A DNA stretch of 64,000 nucleotides from an uncultured bacterium. Its GTDB lineage: Bacteria > Cyanobacteriota > Vampirovibrionia > Gastranaerophilales > Gastranaerophilaceae. A program made the position numbers and the translations under genes. The notes under the pieces are model-generated. The model was not told the DNA's origin. It saw only the letters and a list, made by a program, of their open reading frames with translations, and did not search any database. Shown in pieces: positions 50,962-60,989 of this stretch; the stretch's first letter is position 1; each line of letters begins with the position of its first letter. The stretch spans positions 124,001 to 188,000 of the forward strand of contig CASEYP010000007.1 of the NCBI GenBank assembly GCA_949292185.1, written 5' to 3'.

Positions 50962-53274
50962 ATGGAAGACGGTATTCAAAATAAATTGTTTGAAATTCCA
51001 CAAACTCGAAAATTAACATTAAAAAAGCGAGAGCCTTCCAACAATGTTGATAATCCTTCTGTTATAAAACATAAATACGCAGTCTGCCTTGTTAATATAA
51101 AAGCGCTGGGCGTAAAAACATTTAGCTACCTTATTCCTGATGAAATGCAAGATAAAATTCAAATAGGTCAAGCACTACTTGTTCCATTTGGAAGACAAGG
51201 ATTAATAAACGGATTTTGCGTAGGATTTTCAGATTATCTTCCGCCAGAAATCAGAGCCAAAAGAATAAGTAAAATTCTTGATGAAACCCCACTATTTTCT
51301 GTTGAATACCTAAAATTATTAGAATGGGTGGCAAATTATTATTGTTCAGATTTAATAACCGTATTAAACACTGCAATTCCATTAAAATTAATCGAAAAAT
51401 CTTTAAAAACAGAACAATCTATTGAATTTGTAAAAACAGAAGGTGCAACCAAAAGACAGCTGGAAATTTTAAATACACTACAAGAAAAAGGCAAAATGCC
51501 ACTAATAGAATTTGAAAAACTAGCTAAAACAACAAGAGCAACAATCAAAAAGCTTGAAACACTTGGCTGTATCAAATTAACAGAAGAACAAATTTATAGA
51601 AACCCACTAGATATTTTAAATATTGATAAAAAAGAAAATTTATATGAACTTTCACCAACACAACAAAAAGTATATGAAGGAATTTCAAAACAAATAAAAG
51701 AAGAAAAATCTCCGCAAATTTTACTTCACGGAATAACCGCAAGCGGAAAAACTGAAGTATATTTTAAACTAATCGATGACACTATAAAAAGCGGTAAAAA
51801 TGTTCTATTTTTAGCCCCGGAAATAGCCTTAGCATCCCAACTAACAAAACGCTTAGCCAAGAAATTCGGGACAAAAGATGTTGCAATCTGGCACAGTAGT
51901 ATTTCAGAAGGTGAAAGATATGATGTATGGCAAAAATTATACAAAGATGAAATAAAAATACTTGCAGGGGCAAGATCAGCAGTATTTGCCCCGTTAAAAA
52001 ACATCGGGTTAATTATAATAGATGAAGAACACGAAGGCGCCTACAAACAAACATCACCGGCACCAAGATATGATGCAAGACTTGTTGCCAAAAAACTTGC
52101 AGAATTTAATAAATGTCCACTTATACTTGGTTCTGCGACCCCTGATATTTCAAGTTATTATAGGGCAATAAACACAAATCACTTATATGAAATGCTAACC
52201 CGTTATAACAACGCTAAAGTTGCACCGGTAACAGTTATAAATATGCAAGAATATGGACGTGCTGCCTATAAAAGTTTAATATCAAAACCTCTACAAACCG
52301 CAATAAAAGAAACTCTTGATAATAAACAACAAGTAATTTTACTAATAAACCGCAGAGGATTTTCAACCTACACCCAATGCCAAGGCTGTGGACACGTTAT
52401 AGAATGCCCAAATTGTGCGATTCCAATGATATGGCATGCAAAAGACAATATGCTAAAATGCCACTACTGTAACCACGTTGAATATTTTCCTGATGTTTGC
52501 CCAAATTGCGGATTTGAAGGATTAAAAAATTCAGGTACAGGAACTCAAAAAATAGAACAATACATAAAAGATTTATATCCTGATTATAACGTTGAACGTA
52601 TTGATAGCGATGTTTTGGTTAGAAAAGGTGAACATATAAGATTACTAGAAAAATTCCAAAAAGGTGAAATTGATATCCTTGTCGGAACTCAAATGATAGC
52701 AAAAGGTCTTGATAATCCAAATGTTACACTTGTTGGCGTAATTTCCGCTGATGCAAGTTTTAACCTGCCTGATTTTAGAGCATCAGAAAGAGGTTTTCAA
52801 CTCCTAACCCAAGTTGCAGGACGTGCAGGACGTGGAGAATTTAGAGGTCGTGTATTATTTCAAACATATAATCCTGAATATTATGCCTTGGAAAGTGCTA
52901 AATCTCAAAATTATTTTGAATTTTATCAAAAAGAAATAGCTTCCCGTGAAGAATTTGATTACCCGCCATTTAGTCAAATTATAAGACTTATTCTAAGTTC
53001 GCAAAATAATTTCCGAGCAGAAAAAGCAGCCCAAGAAATTGCCCTGCGATTATGCACAATGATTGAAAAATTCGGTTTTGGCGAAAGACTTGATGTTCTT
53101 GGTCCAACACCTTGTGTTATTGAAAAAATAAATGGCTATTACAGATTTCAAATTCTAATCAAAAATAAACTTGAAGATAAAGGTCATCAATTTGTTTCAA
53201 GCTTTTTAAATAAAATTACTGCTCCAAAAGATATCAAATTAACAATAGATGTCGATCCACTGGATATTTTATAA
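50962..53274 (+). CDS. priA: Primosomal replication restart helicase PriA
   Basis: A 770-residue superfamily 2 helicase that rebuilds replication forks. The 3'-DNA-binding domain is N-terminal (SYLIPDEMQDKIQIGQALLV). Walker A is GITASGKTEVY and motif II is IIDEEHEGAYKQ. The zinc-binding insert has CQGCGHVIECPNC and CHYCNHVEYFPDVCPNCG, giving eight cysteines. Motif VI is QVAGRAGRG. AAGGA precedes the ATG. It ends at a bidirectional terminator facing gyrA. Confidence 0.95.
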   Translation: MEDGIQNKLFEIPQTRKLTLKKREPSNNVDNPSVIKHKYAVCLVNIKALGVKTFSYLIPDEMQDKIQIGQALLVPFGRQGLINGFCVGFSDYLPPEIRAKRISKILDETPLFSVEYLKLLEWVANYYCSDLITVLNTAIPLKLIEKSLKTEQSIEFVKTEGATKRQLEILNTLQEKGKMPLIEFEKLAKTTRATIKKLETLGCIKLTEEQIYRNPLDILNIDKKENLYELSPTQQKVYEGISKQIKEEKSPQILLHGITASGKTEVYFKLIDDTIKSGKNVLFLAPEIALASQLTKRLAKKFGTKDVAIWHSSISEGERYDVWQKLYKDEIKILAGARSAVFAPLKNIGLIIIDEEHEGAYKQTSPAPRYDARLVAKKLAEFNKCPLILGSATPDISSYYRAINTNHLYEMLTRYNNAKVAPVTVINMQEYGRAAYKSLISKPLQTAIKETLDNKQQVILLINRRGFSTYTQCQGCGHVIECPNCAIPMIWHAKDNMLKCHYCNHVEYFPDVCPNCGFEGLKNSGTGTQKIEQYIKDLYPDYNVERIDSDVLVRKGEHIRLLEKFQKGEIDILVGTQMIAKGLDNPNVTLVGVISADASFNLPDFRASERGFQLLTQVAGRAGRGEFRGRVLFQTYNPEYYALESAKSQNYFEFYQKEIASREEFDYPPFSQIIRLILSSQNNFRAEKAAQEIALRLCTMIEKFGFGERLDVLGPTPCVIEKINGYYRFQILIKNKLEDKGHQFVSSFLNKITAPKDIKLTIDVDPLDIL

Positions 53275-53286
53275 ATCATAGCAATA

Positions 53287-53320
53287 AAAAAGATGAAGCA
53301 TTTATTACTTCATCTTTTTT
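53287..53320. terminator. Bidirectional terminator between priA and gyrA
   Basis: AAAAAGATGAAG (53287-53298) pairs exactly with CTTCATCTTTTT (53308-53319) around a 9-base loop, with A and T runs on the two sides. It lies between the converging stop codons. Confidence 0.85.
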
Positions 53321-53340
53321 ACTATATAAACCGAATATTT

Positions 53341-55899
53341 TTATTCTTCTGAAGGGTTATCCAACAAACTTGTTTGTTGAATATCTTCTGATTTTGCTTC
53401 AGGTTCATTTGAAGAAGAAGATTTAATTGTTACATCATCTTCATCAGGGTTAAGAATTTTATTAACTGAACATACAGTATCATTATCTGATAAGTTTTGA
53501 GCTCTAACACCTGTTGCAGGACGGCCTTGTTGAGAAATTGAACCTGCATTCAATCTTGTTACAACGCCATTTGATGTTACTAACATGATATCATCAGATT
53601 CTTTAACGATAGTTAATGCAACAAGTCTTGATGTACTTGATTTAAATTTAGTTGCAATCAAACCAATACCGCCTCTGTTTTGAGTTCTAAATTCAGATAA
53701 TTTAGTACGTTTACCAAAACCGTCAGAAGTTACAACAAGCAAATCTGCATCATAATCTTGAGGAACAATATCGCATCCTACAATTTCATCACCAGTACGT
53801 AATTTCATAGAAATTACACCTCTTGCACTTCTGCCTAAAGGTCTTAAATCTTGGATTGGGAATCTTATTGCCATACCGCAAGATGTACCGATAATAATTT
53901 CATCCTTAGCAGTTGCAAGTTTAACCCAGCATAAGCTATCGCCTTCATCCAATCCAATAGCAATAATACCGTTTCTTCTGATATTAGTGAAGTTATCCAA
54001 TTCAATTCTCTTGATATAACCTTTTTTAGTAAGCATAATCAAGTTCAAATCTTTAGAGAATGTACTTACAGGAACAACCGCTGTAATACGTTCATCCTGA
54101 TCAATAGGTAAAACATTTACAATAGGAAGACCTTTTGATTGACGACCGCCTTCAGGGAAGTCATAAACATTCAAGCTGTAAACAGTACCTTTTGATGAGA
54201 AGAACAATACTTTATCATGCATCATAGCTGTGAAGAAGTGTTGAATATCATCATCATCCTTTGTTTTAATACCTGATTTACCTCTTGTAGCACGGTTTTG
54301 ACGTTCAAATGTATCTAAAGATATACGTTTCAAATATCCTTGGTGAGTAATAAATACTGCCATTGGAGTATTTGGAGTTAAATCTTCAATAGTTACTTCA
54401 CCTTGTTCTGGTAAAATTTGAGTTTTTCTGTCATCGCCGTATTTTTCTTTATCTTCTAAAAGTTCAGCTTTAATAATATCTAAGATTTTTTGACGACTTG
54501 CCAAAATGCTTTCATACTCTTCAATCTTTTTCAACAATTCGTCATATTCAGCTTTAACTTTGTCTTGTTCCAAACCTGTCAAACGTCTTAATTGCATTTC
54601 CAAAATTGCATTAGCTTGGTCAACGTCTAACCCGAAACGACTCATTAAACCTTCACGAGCATCATCTGTGGTTTTAGATTTTTTGATAAGTTCAATAACT
54701 TCATCAATAGAACCTAAAGCAATTATTAAACCGGCTAAAATATGAGCTCTAACCTTAGCTTTTTTCAAGAAGAAAATAGTTCTTCTTGTTACAATTTCAA
54801 TTCTGTGTTCAACAAATTCATTTAATACTTCGTACAAATTCATCAAGCGAGGTTGCTTACCACAAAGAGCAACCATATTAACACCAAATGTTGTAGCTAA
54901 TTGAGTATATTTAAACAAATTATTTTTAACAACATCAGGTTTAGCATCACGTTTCAATTCGATAACAATTCTCATACCTTCACGGTCAGATTCATCACGA
55001 ATATCAGAGATACCAGTAATTCTTTGATCTTTAACAAGTTCAGCAATCTTTTCAATCAACTGAGCTTTATTAACTTGATAAGGAATTTCAGTAACAACAA
55101 TAGCAGTTCTAGCCTGACGACCACCGCCGCCTGCAATTTCTTCAAATCCTGCAACAGCAGACATTTTGATAGAGCCTCTACCTGTTTCATAAGCTTGTTT
55201 AATATCATTTAAACCAATAATTGTTGCAGCTGTAGGGAAATCTGGACCTTTGATATATTCCATCAATTCAGGAACTGTAATTTTTGGATTATCAATTAAA
55301 GCAATAGTACCGTCAACAACTTCGCACAAGTTATGTGGAGGAATATTTGTTGCCATACCAACTGCAATACCTGAAACTCCGTTTAATAATAACATTGGAA
55401 GTCTAACCGGAAGAACAGAAGGTTCTTGCAGGGAACCATCAAAGTTTGGCTCAAACTCAACAGTTTCGCAATCAATATCAGCAAGCATTGATTGAGTAAT
55501 TTTATGCATACGAGCTTCTGTATAACGCATTGCAGCAGCTCCGTCACCATCAACAGAACCGAAGTTTCCATGCCCGTCAACCATTAGATATCTCGTAGAA
55601 AAGTCTTGAGCCATACGAACTAAAGCTTCATATACAGAACTGTCGCCGTGCGGGTGATATTTACCTAAAACTTCACCAACGATACGAGCACATTTCTTAA
55701 ATGGTTTATCAGGATACATTCCAAGTTCATTCATTGCGTATAAAATACGTCTGTGAACCGGTTTTAAACCATCTCTAACATCAGGTAATGCACGTCCTAC
55801 AATTACACTCATCGCATAATCGATATATGAACGTTTCATTTCTTCTCTTATATTTACAGGAACAATATTCCCGTGATTAAACATATTCTGCTGAGTCAA
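53341..55899 (-). CDS. gyrA: DNA gyrase subunit A
   Basis: An 852-residue type IIA topoisomerase subunit. Catalytic Tyr126 is in [10 protein letters not shown]. The quinolone-determining region reads [14 protein letters not shown], with Ser87 and Glu91 at the places of E. coli Ser83 and Asp87, a sensitive-type serine. The C-terminal beta-pinwheel carries [17 protein letters not shown] in the GyrA-box position instead of the common Q-R-R-G-G-K-G; from memory, cyanobacterial GyrA has the same ATRGK pattern. The start is a TTG with GGAGGG seven bases upstream. ParC is less likely given the full set of C-terminal blades. Confidence 0.92.
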   Translation of the reverse strand: MTQQNMFNHGNIVPVNIREEMKRSYIDYAMSVIVGRALPDVRDGLKPVHRRILYAMNELGMYPDKPFKKCARIVGEVLGKYHPHGDSSVYEALVRMAQDFSTRYLMVDGHGNFGSVDGDGAAAMRYTEARMHKITQSMLADIDCETVEFEPNFDGSLQEPSVLPVRLPMLLLNGVSGIAVGMATNIPPHNLCEVVDGTIALIDNPKITVPELMEYIKGPDFPTAATIIGLNDIKQAYETGRGSIKMSAVAGFEEIAGGGGRQARTAIVVTEIPYQVNKAQLIEKIAELVKDQRITGISDIRDESDREGMRIVIELKRDAKPDVVKNNLFKYTQLATTFGVNMVALCGKQPRLMNLYEVLNEFVEHRIEIVTRRTIFFLKKAKVRAHILAGLIIALGSIDEVIELIKKSKTTDDAREGLMSRFGLDVDQANAILEMQLRRLTGLEQDKVKAEYDELLKKIEEYESILASRQKILDIIKAELLEDKEKYGDDRKTQILPEQGEVTIEDLTPNTPMAVFITHQGYLKRISLDTFERQNRATRGKSGIKTKDDDDIQHFFTAMMHDKVLFFSSKGTVYSLNVYDFPEGGRQSKGLPIVNVLPIDQDERITAVVPVSTFSKDLNLIMLTKKGYIKRIELDNFTNIRRNGIIAIGLDEGDSLCWVKLATAKDEIIIGTSCGMAIRFPIQDLRPLGRSARGVISMKLRTGDEIVGCDIVPQDYDADLLVVTSDGFGKRTKLSEFRTQNRGGIGLIATKFKSSTSRLVALTIVKESDDIMLVTSNGVVTRLNAGSISQQGRPATGVRAQNLSDNDTVCSVNKILNPDEDDVTIKSSSSNEPEAKSEDIQQTSLLDNPSEE

Positions 55900-55933
55900 T
55901 ACTCTTCCCTCCAGTCTGTCATTCCCTGATACT

Positions 55934-55942
55934 AGTATAGCA
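55934..55942 (-). promoter_or_regulatory. Extended -10 element of gyrA
   Basis: TGCTATACT on the minus strand lies about 34 bases before the TTG start. A 10-bp perfect palindrome ATACTAGTAT (55929-55938) overlaps the -10 and the start-site region. Confidence 0.55.
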
Positions 55943-56007
55943 CAAACATATTCTACAGGGCTAAATCTTTACAAGGGGTAAAGTTTTTTAACAACAATTA
56001 AAGTAAA

Positions 56008-56664
56008 TTAATTGTTCTTTTTCATATAACCTGCAAAATCTTCTCTTCTCCACTCAATATCAGAACGGATTTTCTTAGCCGGAACGCCTGCAATCAAGAT
56101 ATTTTCTTCATCAAACTTTTTATTAACCAAAGCACCTGCCCCGACTACACTTCCATTAGGTATAACAGAACCCTTAAATATCAAAACTCTCATTCCAAGC
56201 CAAACATTATTACCAATAACAATATCTTCCGGCGGATTTAAAAGTTCCCCTGTTTTTCTATCTAAAATTATATGCCCGTCATTATTTCTAATCATAATTT
56301 CACGAGCAAACATACATTCATCCCCAATAGAAATATTTTTACCGTTTTTAGCAACAATATGAACATCTCTATATGCTGAAAGTCCTGAACCTACAGAAAT
56401 TTTAGAACCACCTTCCATTCCAAAAGTTGTATGTCTGATTGTTCTATGTCTAGTAGGTTTCAAATAAAATTCATTATTATTACCATCCATAACTATTGCA
56501 ACATTTATAAAATTTGACGGCAATTCTATTGTAACTTTGTTATTATCCCCTGTAATTGTTATACTCAAGCCCTTAATTTCTGAACCATCTACAACTTGGT
56601 TATCTTTTATAAAAACAATTTCATTATTAATACCATTTAGCTTAAATTTAGGATTTAATTGCAT
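56008..56664 (-). CDS. Hexapeptide-repeat (left-handed beta-helix) acyltransferase
   Basis: A 218-residue protein of the LbH acetyltransferase type. Isoleucine-rich hexapeptide turns run from about residue 60 to 200 (ISVGSGLSAYRDVHI, ISIGDECMFAREIMI, VIGNNVWLGMRVLIFKGSVI, VVGAGALV). The catalytic His is probably in the NDGHIILD segment. The family moves acetyl groups to sugars of polysaccharides or LPS; the acceptor is unknown. The first 60 residues are a strand-rich extension. GAGG lies nine bases before the ATG. It follows gyrA by about 110 bases without a terminator. Confidence 0.78.
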   Translation of the reverse strand: MQLNPKFKLNGINNEIVFIKDNQVVDGSEIKGLSITITGDNNKVTIELPSNFINVAIVMDGNNNEFYLKPTRHRTIRHTTFGMEGGSKISVGSGLSAYRDVHIVAKNGKNISIGDECMFAREIMIRNNDGHIILDRKTGELLNPPEDIVIGNNVWLGMRVLIFKGSVIPNGSVVGAGALVNKKFDEENILIAGVPAKKIRSDIEWRREDFAGYMKKNN

Positions 56665-56784
56665 AATAAAAACCTCATATAAACTTTATGTTAACATATA
56701 TAACTAATTATTACAAATAAAAGCAAATATTTTATTTGTTTATCCTTACACAATATGTAAAGGTAATAAATGAAGGTTTAATAG

Positions 56785-57171
56785 ATGTCGTTTAAAGTAG
56801 AAATTACACCAATACCTAATAGTAATAAAAACAGAGTTTCATCATACAATGAAACTAATACTGACTCCAAAAATCCTAAACGTACATTGAACAGAACTTA
56901 TATAGTACCTAAAGAAAATACCGATGAATTTGTAAGCAAAATAAAAAAATCAGAAAAAAATAAATTGATAACAGTTGGACTTAGTGCTCTGGCAGGAGCA
57001 AGTATTACGCTTGGTGCAGGTTTAAAATATATGAAAAATATAGATGGCAATTTCCTTGGATTAATTACTGTTGTTGCAGGAGTAATTACAGGACTTATAC
57101 CTTATGCCATAGAAAATAACAAAGAACAAAAATTATTACAAAAACTAAACGTTGAAGAAATCAAATCATAA
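56785..57171 (+). CDS. Unknown 128-aa membrane protein
   Basis: The first 55 residues are polar (Asn/Ser/Thr/Lys). Two hydrophobic, glycine-rich helices follow (about residues 61-82, ITVGLSALAGASITLGAGL, and 90-109, LGLITVVAGVITGLIPYAI), then a short charged tail. AAGG lies about eight bases before the ATG. It converges with the 57176 gene with only four bases between stops. No family is recognised. Confidence 0.5.
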   Translation: MSFKVEITPIPNSNKNRVSSYNETNTDSKNPKRTLNRTYIVPKENTDEFVSKIKKSEKNKLITVGLSALAGASITLGAGLKYMKNIDGNFLGLITVVAGVITGLIPYAIENNKEQKLLQKLNVEEIKS

Positions 57172-57175
57172 AATT

Positions 57176-57496
57176 TTATTTATCAGCCCTATGAAGAGCT
57201 TGTTCTGTTAAATGAATCCACTTTGCGTGATTATAATTTTCATAACTTTTTGCAAACTTTATAAGTGCATCAACTAAAACTCTTCCGCTATCAGATTTCC
57301 CAACGATTAAATAATCACCATTTTCATTTTCGCAATACAAAATTTCTTTATGAACAATTTTATCAATATTATTTTTAGGATTTTTATTGATAACGGCTCT
57401 TAACCATTCGTGTAAAAGTTTTAACGGGGTAGTTTTTCTGGTTAAAAGTTCATCATTATGTTGTTGTAAATATTTTGCAAACTCTGAAATTATCAT
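57176..57496 (-). CDS. Unknown 106-aa protein downstream of comF
   Basis: A soluble protein with an N-terminal helical part (ISEFAKYLQQHNDELLTRKT) and a mixed C-terminal part (DYLIVGKSDSGRVLVDALIK). The open frame extends ten codons further up into comF (57526), but the ATG at 57496 starts four bases after the comF stop and suits reinitiation. No ribosome-binding site is clear. It is probably co-transcribed with comF; no family is recognised. Confidence 0.5.
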   Translation of the reverse strand: MIISEFAKYLQQHNDELLTRKTTPLKLLHEWLRAVINKNPKNNIDKIVHKEILYCENENGDYLIVGKSDSGRVLVDALIKFAKSYENYNHAKWIHLTEQALHRADK

Positions 57497-57500
57497 AAAA

Positions 57501-58148
57501 TTACGTCCATGGTGTTGTTGTCGCAAAACAAGTTATATCACAAATACCGACTTTATTAAACTCTTTTATCATTTCTTCAAAAGTCGAACCTGTTGTACAG
57601 ATATCATCTATAATCAAAATTTTCTTATCAGGAATTAGATTTTCTTTATGAACTTCAAACGCCTTATCTAAATTTAGCATTCTTTGACTTTTATTCAATT
57701 TGTATTGAGGTCTTGTATCTTTAATTCTTTTTATCAATTCAAAATTAACCTCATATCCTGAGAGTTTTGAAAATTCAACAGCAACCAATTCCATATGATT
57801 ATATTTTCTTTGTTTTTTACGTTTTGGAAATATCGGCACAGGCACAATCTGAAAATCACCATCAATACCTAATCTTGTCCAGTATTCCCACATAAATTTT
57901 GCCTGATAATATGCCAAATCTTTTTGTCGATGATATTTCAATCCTCTTATCATTTTTTGAAGATTTTTTGAATAAACACCTGCACAATAAATATCTACTC
58001 CATTAAATTTTCTATTAACCTGAACAGGCAAAAATTCTAAATCATCAAAACATTTTGAACACATCTTGACAGATTCTTTAGACTTTCCGCAAAAATAGCA
58101 TTTCTTTTTATATATCCAATCTAATAAACCGATAAAAAAATCTTTCAT
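57501..58148 (-). CDS. comF: ComF-family phosphoribosyltransferase-like protein
   Basis: A 215-residue protein with an N-terminal zinc ribbon (CYFCGKSKESVKMCSKC) and a phosphoribosyltransferase fold with the PRPP loop IDDICTTGSTFEE near residues 180-192. It also has the conserved MRGLKYHRQKDLAYY-type segment (MIRGLKYH). ComF is needed for DNA uptake in competent bacteria, consistent with dprA and yifB/comM in this window. The frame could start at a GTG at 58157, but TGTTAATGT lies seven bases before the ATG at 58148, suggesting a leaderless start there. Confidence 0.85.
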   Translation of the reverse strand: MKDFFIGLLDWIYKKKCYFCGKSKESVKMCSKCFDDLEFLPVQVNRKFNGVDIYCAGVYSKNLQKMIRGLKYHRQKDLAYYQAKFMWEYWTRLGIDGDFQIVPVPIFPKRKKQRKYNHMELVAVEFSKLSGYEVNFELIKRIKDTRPQYKLNKSQRMLNLDKAFEVHKENLIPDKKILIIDDICTTGSTFEEMIKEFNKVGICDITCFATTTPWT

Positions 58149-58155
58149 AACGACC

Positions 58156-58164
58156 ACATTAACA
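58156..58164 (-). promoter_or_regulatory. Extended -10 element of comF, leaderless
   Basis: TGTTAATGT on the minus strand ends seven bases before the comF ATG at 58148. There is no ribosome-binding site. Confidence 0.5.
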
Positions 58165-58207
58165 TATAATTAAACTATTGTAAAAAAATATACAGCAAAA
58201 TCCCTTG

Positions 58208-58216
58208 TGATAAAAT
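58208..58216 (+). promoter_or_regulatory. Extended -10 element of the secreted GxSxG gene, leaderless
   Basis: TGATAAAAT ends nine bases before the ATG at 58226 and no ribosome-binding site intervenes. It is back to back with the comF promoter. Confidence 0.5.
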
Positions 58217-58225
58217 ATCAATATT

Positions 58226-59374
58226 ATGAAAAAGATTTTATTTACACTGCTATGTCTTGGATTACTACAAGTTCCAACGATAGCGCAAACAACAAACCTT
58301 ACATTTTTATATATTAACGGTTCAAATAACAACGATACAAAAATGAAAGACTGGTATATTAATGGAGTAAAAAAACTTCATCCAATCCTGAAAGAAAAAT
58401 TTGAACAAAACCCACAAATTCAAAATTGGGCGAAAAAGAATAACCTAATTATAGAAGATGAACCTCAAATATTTTTCTGGGGTTACGATAGCAAAACAGA
58501 CTTAGATTTTGTAAAAGAAAGATTAAATCTTTCAAAAGCAATAAGTTCACTTTTAGCATACGAAATACGAAGTTTATTAACCCAATTTATGCATGATGCT
58601 ATATGGGTTCAAAAAACTCATAATATGCTGACAATACTTGATGGGTTAAACGATAGAGTAAAAGAACAAGCAGAACACGGGCAAAACGTTATCTTATACG
58701 GATATTCAGCAGGCAGTTTTGTTACATATCAATATATGTTATACAAACTTCCATACATAAAATTTGATAAATTATTTCAAGCACTAAACGCTGATGAAGA
58801 TATTATCAAACTTGCACAAGAGCACCCGCAAAAAGATACCTGTCTTTCAGCATTATCCTATGAAAAAGGAAATATTGGCGTTATCACAAATGAAGGTCAT
58901 CTTGTTCTAAACCAAAACAAAGAACAATTAAAAGAAAATTATCTAAAAATGGATGAAATGACTGACAAATATTGTGCTCCAAAAGGTTATGTAAAAGGTG
59001 CTGTAAATTTCGCAAGTCCAATTCCATTATTCTATTCAGATATGGCAGACCCGAATTATGAAATGACTTTTTATAACAAATATATGTATAAATACATTAT
59101 CGAAAACGGAATATATTTTCTTACAGTAAACTTTAAAGAAGATCCGCTAGGTTTTCCAACAAGTAAAAACTTAACGCTAAAACAAGTAGAAGAATTAACC
59201 GATATGAAATTTGAAAATCCGACAGGGGTTGTCTATGATAATTCCGGAATTTGGTCAAGACGATCAGCGCTATTTGCACACACTTCATATTGGTCAGCCC
59301 GAAAAGTATTTGCAAAAGGTGTTGTAGAAGGTTTTGTAGAAGGTACAAAATTTTACTATGATAAAAACGATTAA
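58226..59374 (+). CDS. Secreted alpha/beta-hydrolase-like protein, unknown substrate
   Basis: A 382-residue exported protein. The signal peptide MKKILFTLLCLGLLQVPTIA ends near AQT. A nucleophile-elbow motif GYSAGSF (GxSxG) at about residues 158-164 follows a strand (NVILY), as in alpha/beta hydrolases. The early LTFLYINGSNNND segment could form the oxyanion region. Catalytic Asp and His cannot be assigned safely. It may be an esterase or lipase. It starts a possible operon with the next three genes (29- and 1-base gaps, then 19). Confidence 0.62.
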   Translation: MKKILFTLLCLGLLQVPTIAQTTNLTFLYINGSNNNDTKMKDWYINGVKKLHPILKEKFEQNPQIQNWAKKNNLIIEDEPQIFFWGYDSKTDLDFVKERLNLSKAISSLLAYEIRSLLTQFMHDAIWVQKTHNMLTILDGLNDRVKEQAEHGQNVILYGYSAGSFVTYQYMLYKLPYIKFDKLFQALNADEDIIKLAQEHPQKDTCLSALSYEKGNIGVITNEGHLVLNQNKEQLKENYLKMDEMTDKYCAPKGYVKGAVNFASPIPLFYSDMADPNYEMTFYNKYMYKYIIENGIYFLTVNFKEDPLGFPTSKNLTLKQVEELTDMKFENPTGVVYDNSGIWSRRSALFAHTSYWSARKVFAKGVVEGFVEGTKFYYDKND

Positions 59375-59403
59375 CAAATTATAAAATAAACGAGGTATAA
59401 ACA

Positions 59404-59997
59404 ATGACACAAACGCAACAAACTTTTTTATTTGACCCAGGATTTGCACAACACACAACAATTTTATCAATAAATGTTGAATACATATATGCGGCAATAA
59501 ACCAATTTAAAAACTTTGGTCAAAAAAAAATGAAATTCAAAATGCTATATCCGCAAATAATTAATATGGTTAATAACAATGTAGGATTTTGTCTTGGATG
59601 CTTACTTTGGGCAGTATATATAAAATCTCACGATAACGCTATTATAGAAGGTAATCCTTGCCTTGGAGATACATACAACGAAGAAGAATCTGTTGAAGAA
59701 GTTGATTACTCAATTCAATATTTTACCCAACTTCAAAAAGATGCAAAATATTACCTTGGAACAACTTACGAAATAAATCCTAAATATATTGAAGTTCTTG
59801 AAATCTATAAAGATTTTCTAACATTAAACAAGAATTTTGTAGAAACAAAAATTTCAAATGATATTATTCTGCCGAACAATATCAAAATTCCAGAGCAAAA
59901 TGATTTAGAAAAAATTTATACAAAAATCCACGACGTAATAAAAACAGGTAAATTAATAGACTTAATAGAAGAATTTGATTTAATAAAAAAAGGATAA
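59404..59997 (+). CDS. Unknown 197-aa soluble protein
   Basis: A protein without a signal peptide or membrane helix. It has one hydrophobic patch (NVGFCLGCLLWAVYI near residues 60-74) and a helical C-terminal half. GAGG lies upstream of the ATG. It is one base from nagZ, so the two are translationally linked. I recognise no family. Confidence 0.5.
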   Translation: MTQTQQTFLFDPGFAQHTTILSINVEYIYAAINQFKNFGQKKMKFKMLYPQIINMVNNNVGFCLGCLLWAVYIKSHDNAIIEGNPCLGDTYNEEESVEEVDYSIQYFTQLQKDAKYYLGTTYEINPKYIEVLEIYKDFLTLNKNFVETKISNDIILPNNIKIPEQNDLEKIYTKIHDVIKTGKLIDLIEEFDLIKKG

Positions 59998-59998
59998 A

Positions 59999-60970
59999 AT
60001 GGCAACACTAAAAGAAAAATTATACCAAATGTTCATACTAGGAACAGAAGGTGAAGGATATAAACAAGCACTAAAACAAGGTCTTGGAGGTATAATATTT
60101 TTCACAAAAGATATACAAACCAAAGACCAATTCAAAAACCTGATAAATGAAATAAAATCAGAAAGCCTTATTCCTCCATTTTTATCAATAGACCAAGAAG
60201 GCGGAAGAGTAGAACGTACAGAAAATATACATAACGGTAAAAAATATTTATCAGCAAAATACGCTTACCAAGAAGGTCCTGAATTTCTTGCAAAACAAAC
60301 CGAAGAAATTTCAAAAGAACTAAAAGATTATGGTATAAATCTAAATTTTGCACCATGTATTGACACAAACACAAATCCTAATAATCCAATAATCGGAGAA
60401 AGAGCATTCTCCTCAAACCCTGATGATGTAATTCAAGGAGAAAAAATCGTATCAAAAATCTATTCTCAAAACGGTATAATTCCTTGTGTAAAACATTTCC
60501 CTGGACACGGTGATGCAAATAAAGACAGCCATTTAACTTTGCCTGAAATAAATTTATCCTTAGAAGAAATGGAAAAAACACATATCAAACCATTCAAATC
60601 CGCAATTCAAAACGGTATAGATATGGTAATGATTGCACACCTGCATTGTACATGTTTTGAAAAAGATGAAATTCCAACTTCTCTAAGCCATAATGCCATA
60701 AATTATCTAAGAAAAACTCTAAACTACAATGGCATTATAATTTCAGATGACATGATAATGAAAGGTGTTGCAAAATTTGGCGAACCTCAGGCTGCACTAA
60801 TGGCAATCAACGCAGGAGTTAATATACTAATTTATAGAAATTCAGACAACAATATAATTGATATAATTGAAAAAATTTATCAAAAAGCTATAATTGATAA
60901 TAATCTACAAGATAAAATAAATACTTCATTTAAAAAGATAGAGAATTTAAAATTAAAATATCTAATATAA
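59999..60970 (+). CDS. nagZ: Beta-N-acetylhexosaminidase (GH3, NagZ-type)
   Basis: A 323-residue glycoside hydrolase family 3 enzyme. SIDQEGGRVERT, KHFPGHGD with the catalytic His, and ISDDMIMKG with the nucleophile Asp are present. NagZ removes GlcNAc from anhydro-muropeptides during wall recycling. There is no signal peptide, so it is cytosolic, and it is single-domain as in NagZ. AAAGGA overlaps the end of the preceding gene. Its job fits the murein amidase-like M14 protein and DAP genes elsewhere in the window. Confidence 0.9.
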   Translation: MATLKEKLYQMFILGTEGEGYKQALKQGLGGIIFFTKDIQTKDQFKNLINEIKSESLIPPFLSIDQEGGRVERTENIHNGKKYLSAKYAYQEGPEFLAKQTEEISKELKDYGINLNFAPCIDTNTNPNNPIIGERAFSSNPDDVIQGEKIVSKIYSQNGIIPCVKHFPGHGDANKDSHLTLPEINLSLEEMEKTHIKPFKSAIQNGIDMVMIAHLHCTCFEKDEIPTSLSHNAINYLRKTLNYNGIIISDDMIMKGVAKFGEPQAALMAINAGVNILIYRNSDNNIIDIIEKIYQKAIIDNNLQDKINTSFKKIENLKLKYLI

Positions 60971-60989
60971 AAATAAGGAGAAAAATCTA

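Noticed and set aside
53341-55899. ParC (topoisomerase IV) instead of GyrA
   Set aside because: The full set of C-terminal blades and a GyrA-box-position motif are present; ParC is shorter there.
55967-55989. Hairpin CTTTAC/GTAAAG followed by six T on the plus strand
   Set aside because: It looks like a terminator, but no plus-strand gene precedes it; both flanking genes are on the minus strand. A 6-bp stem is likely chance in AT-rich DNA.
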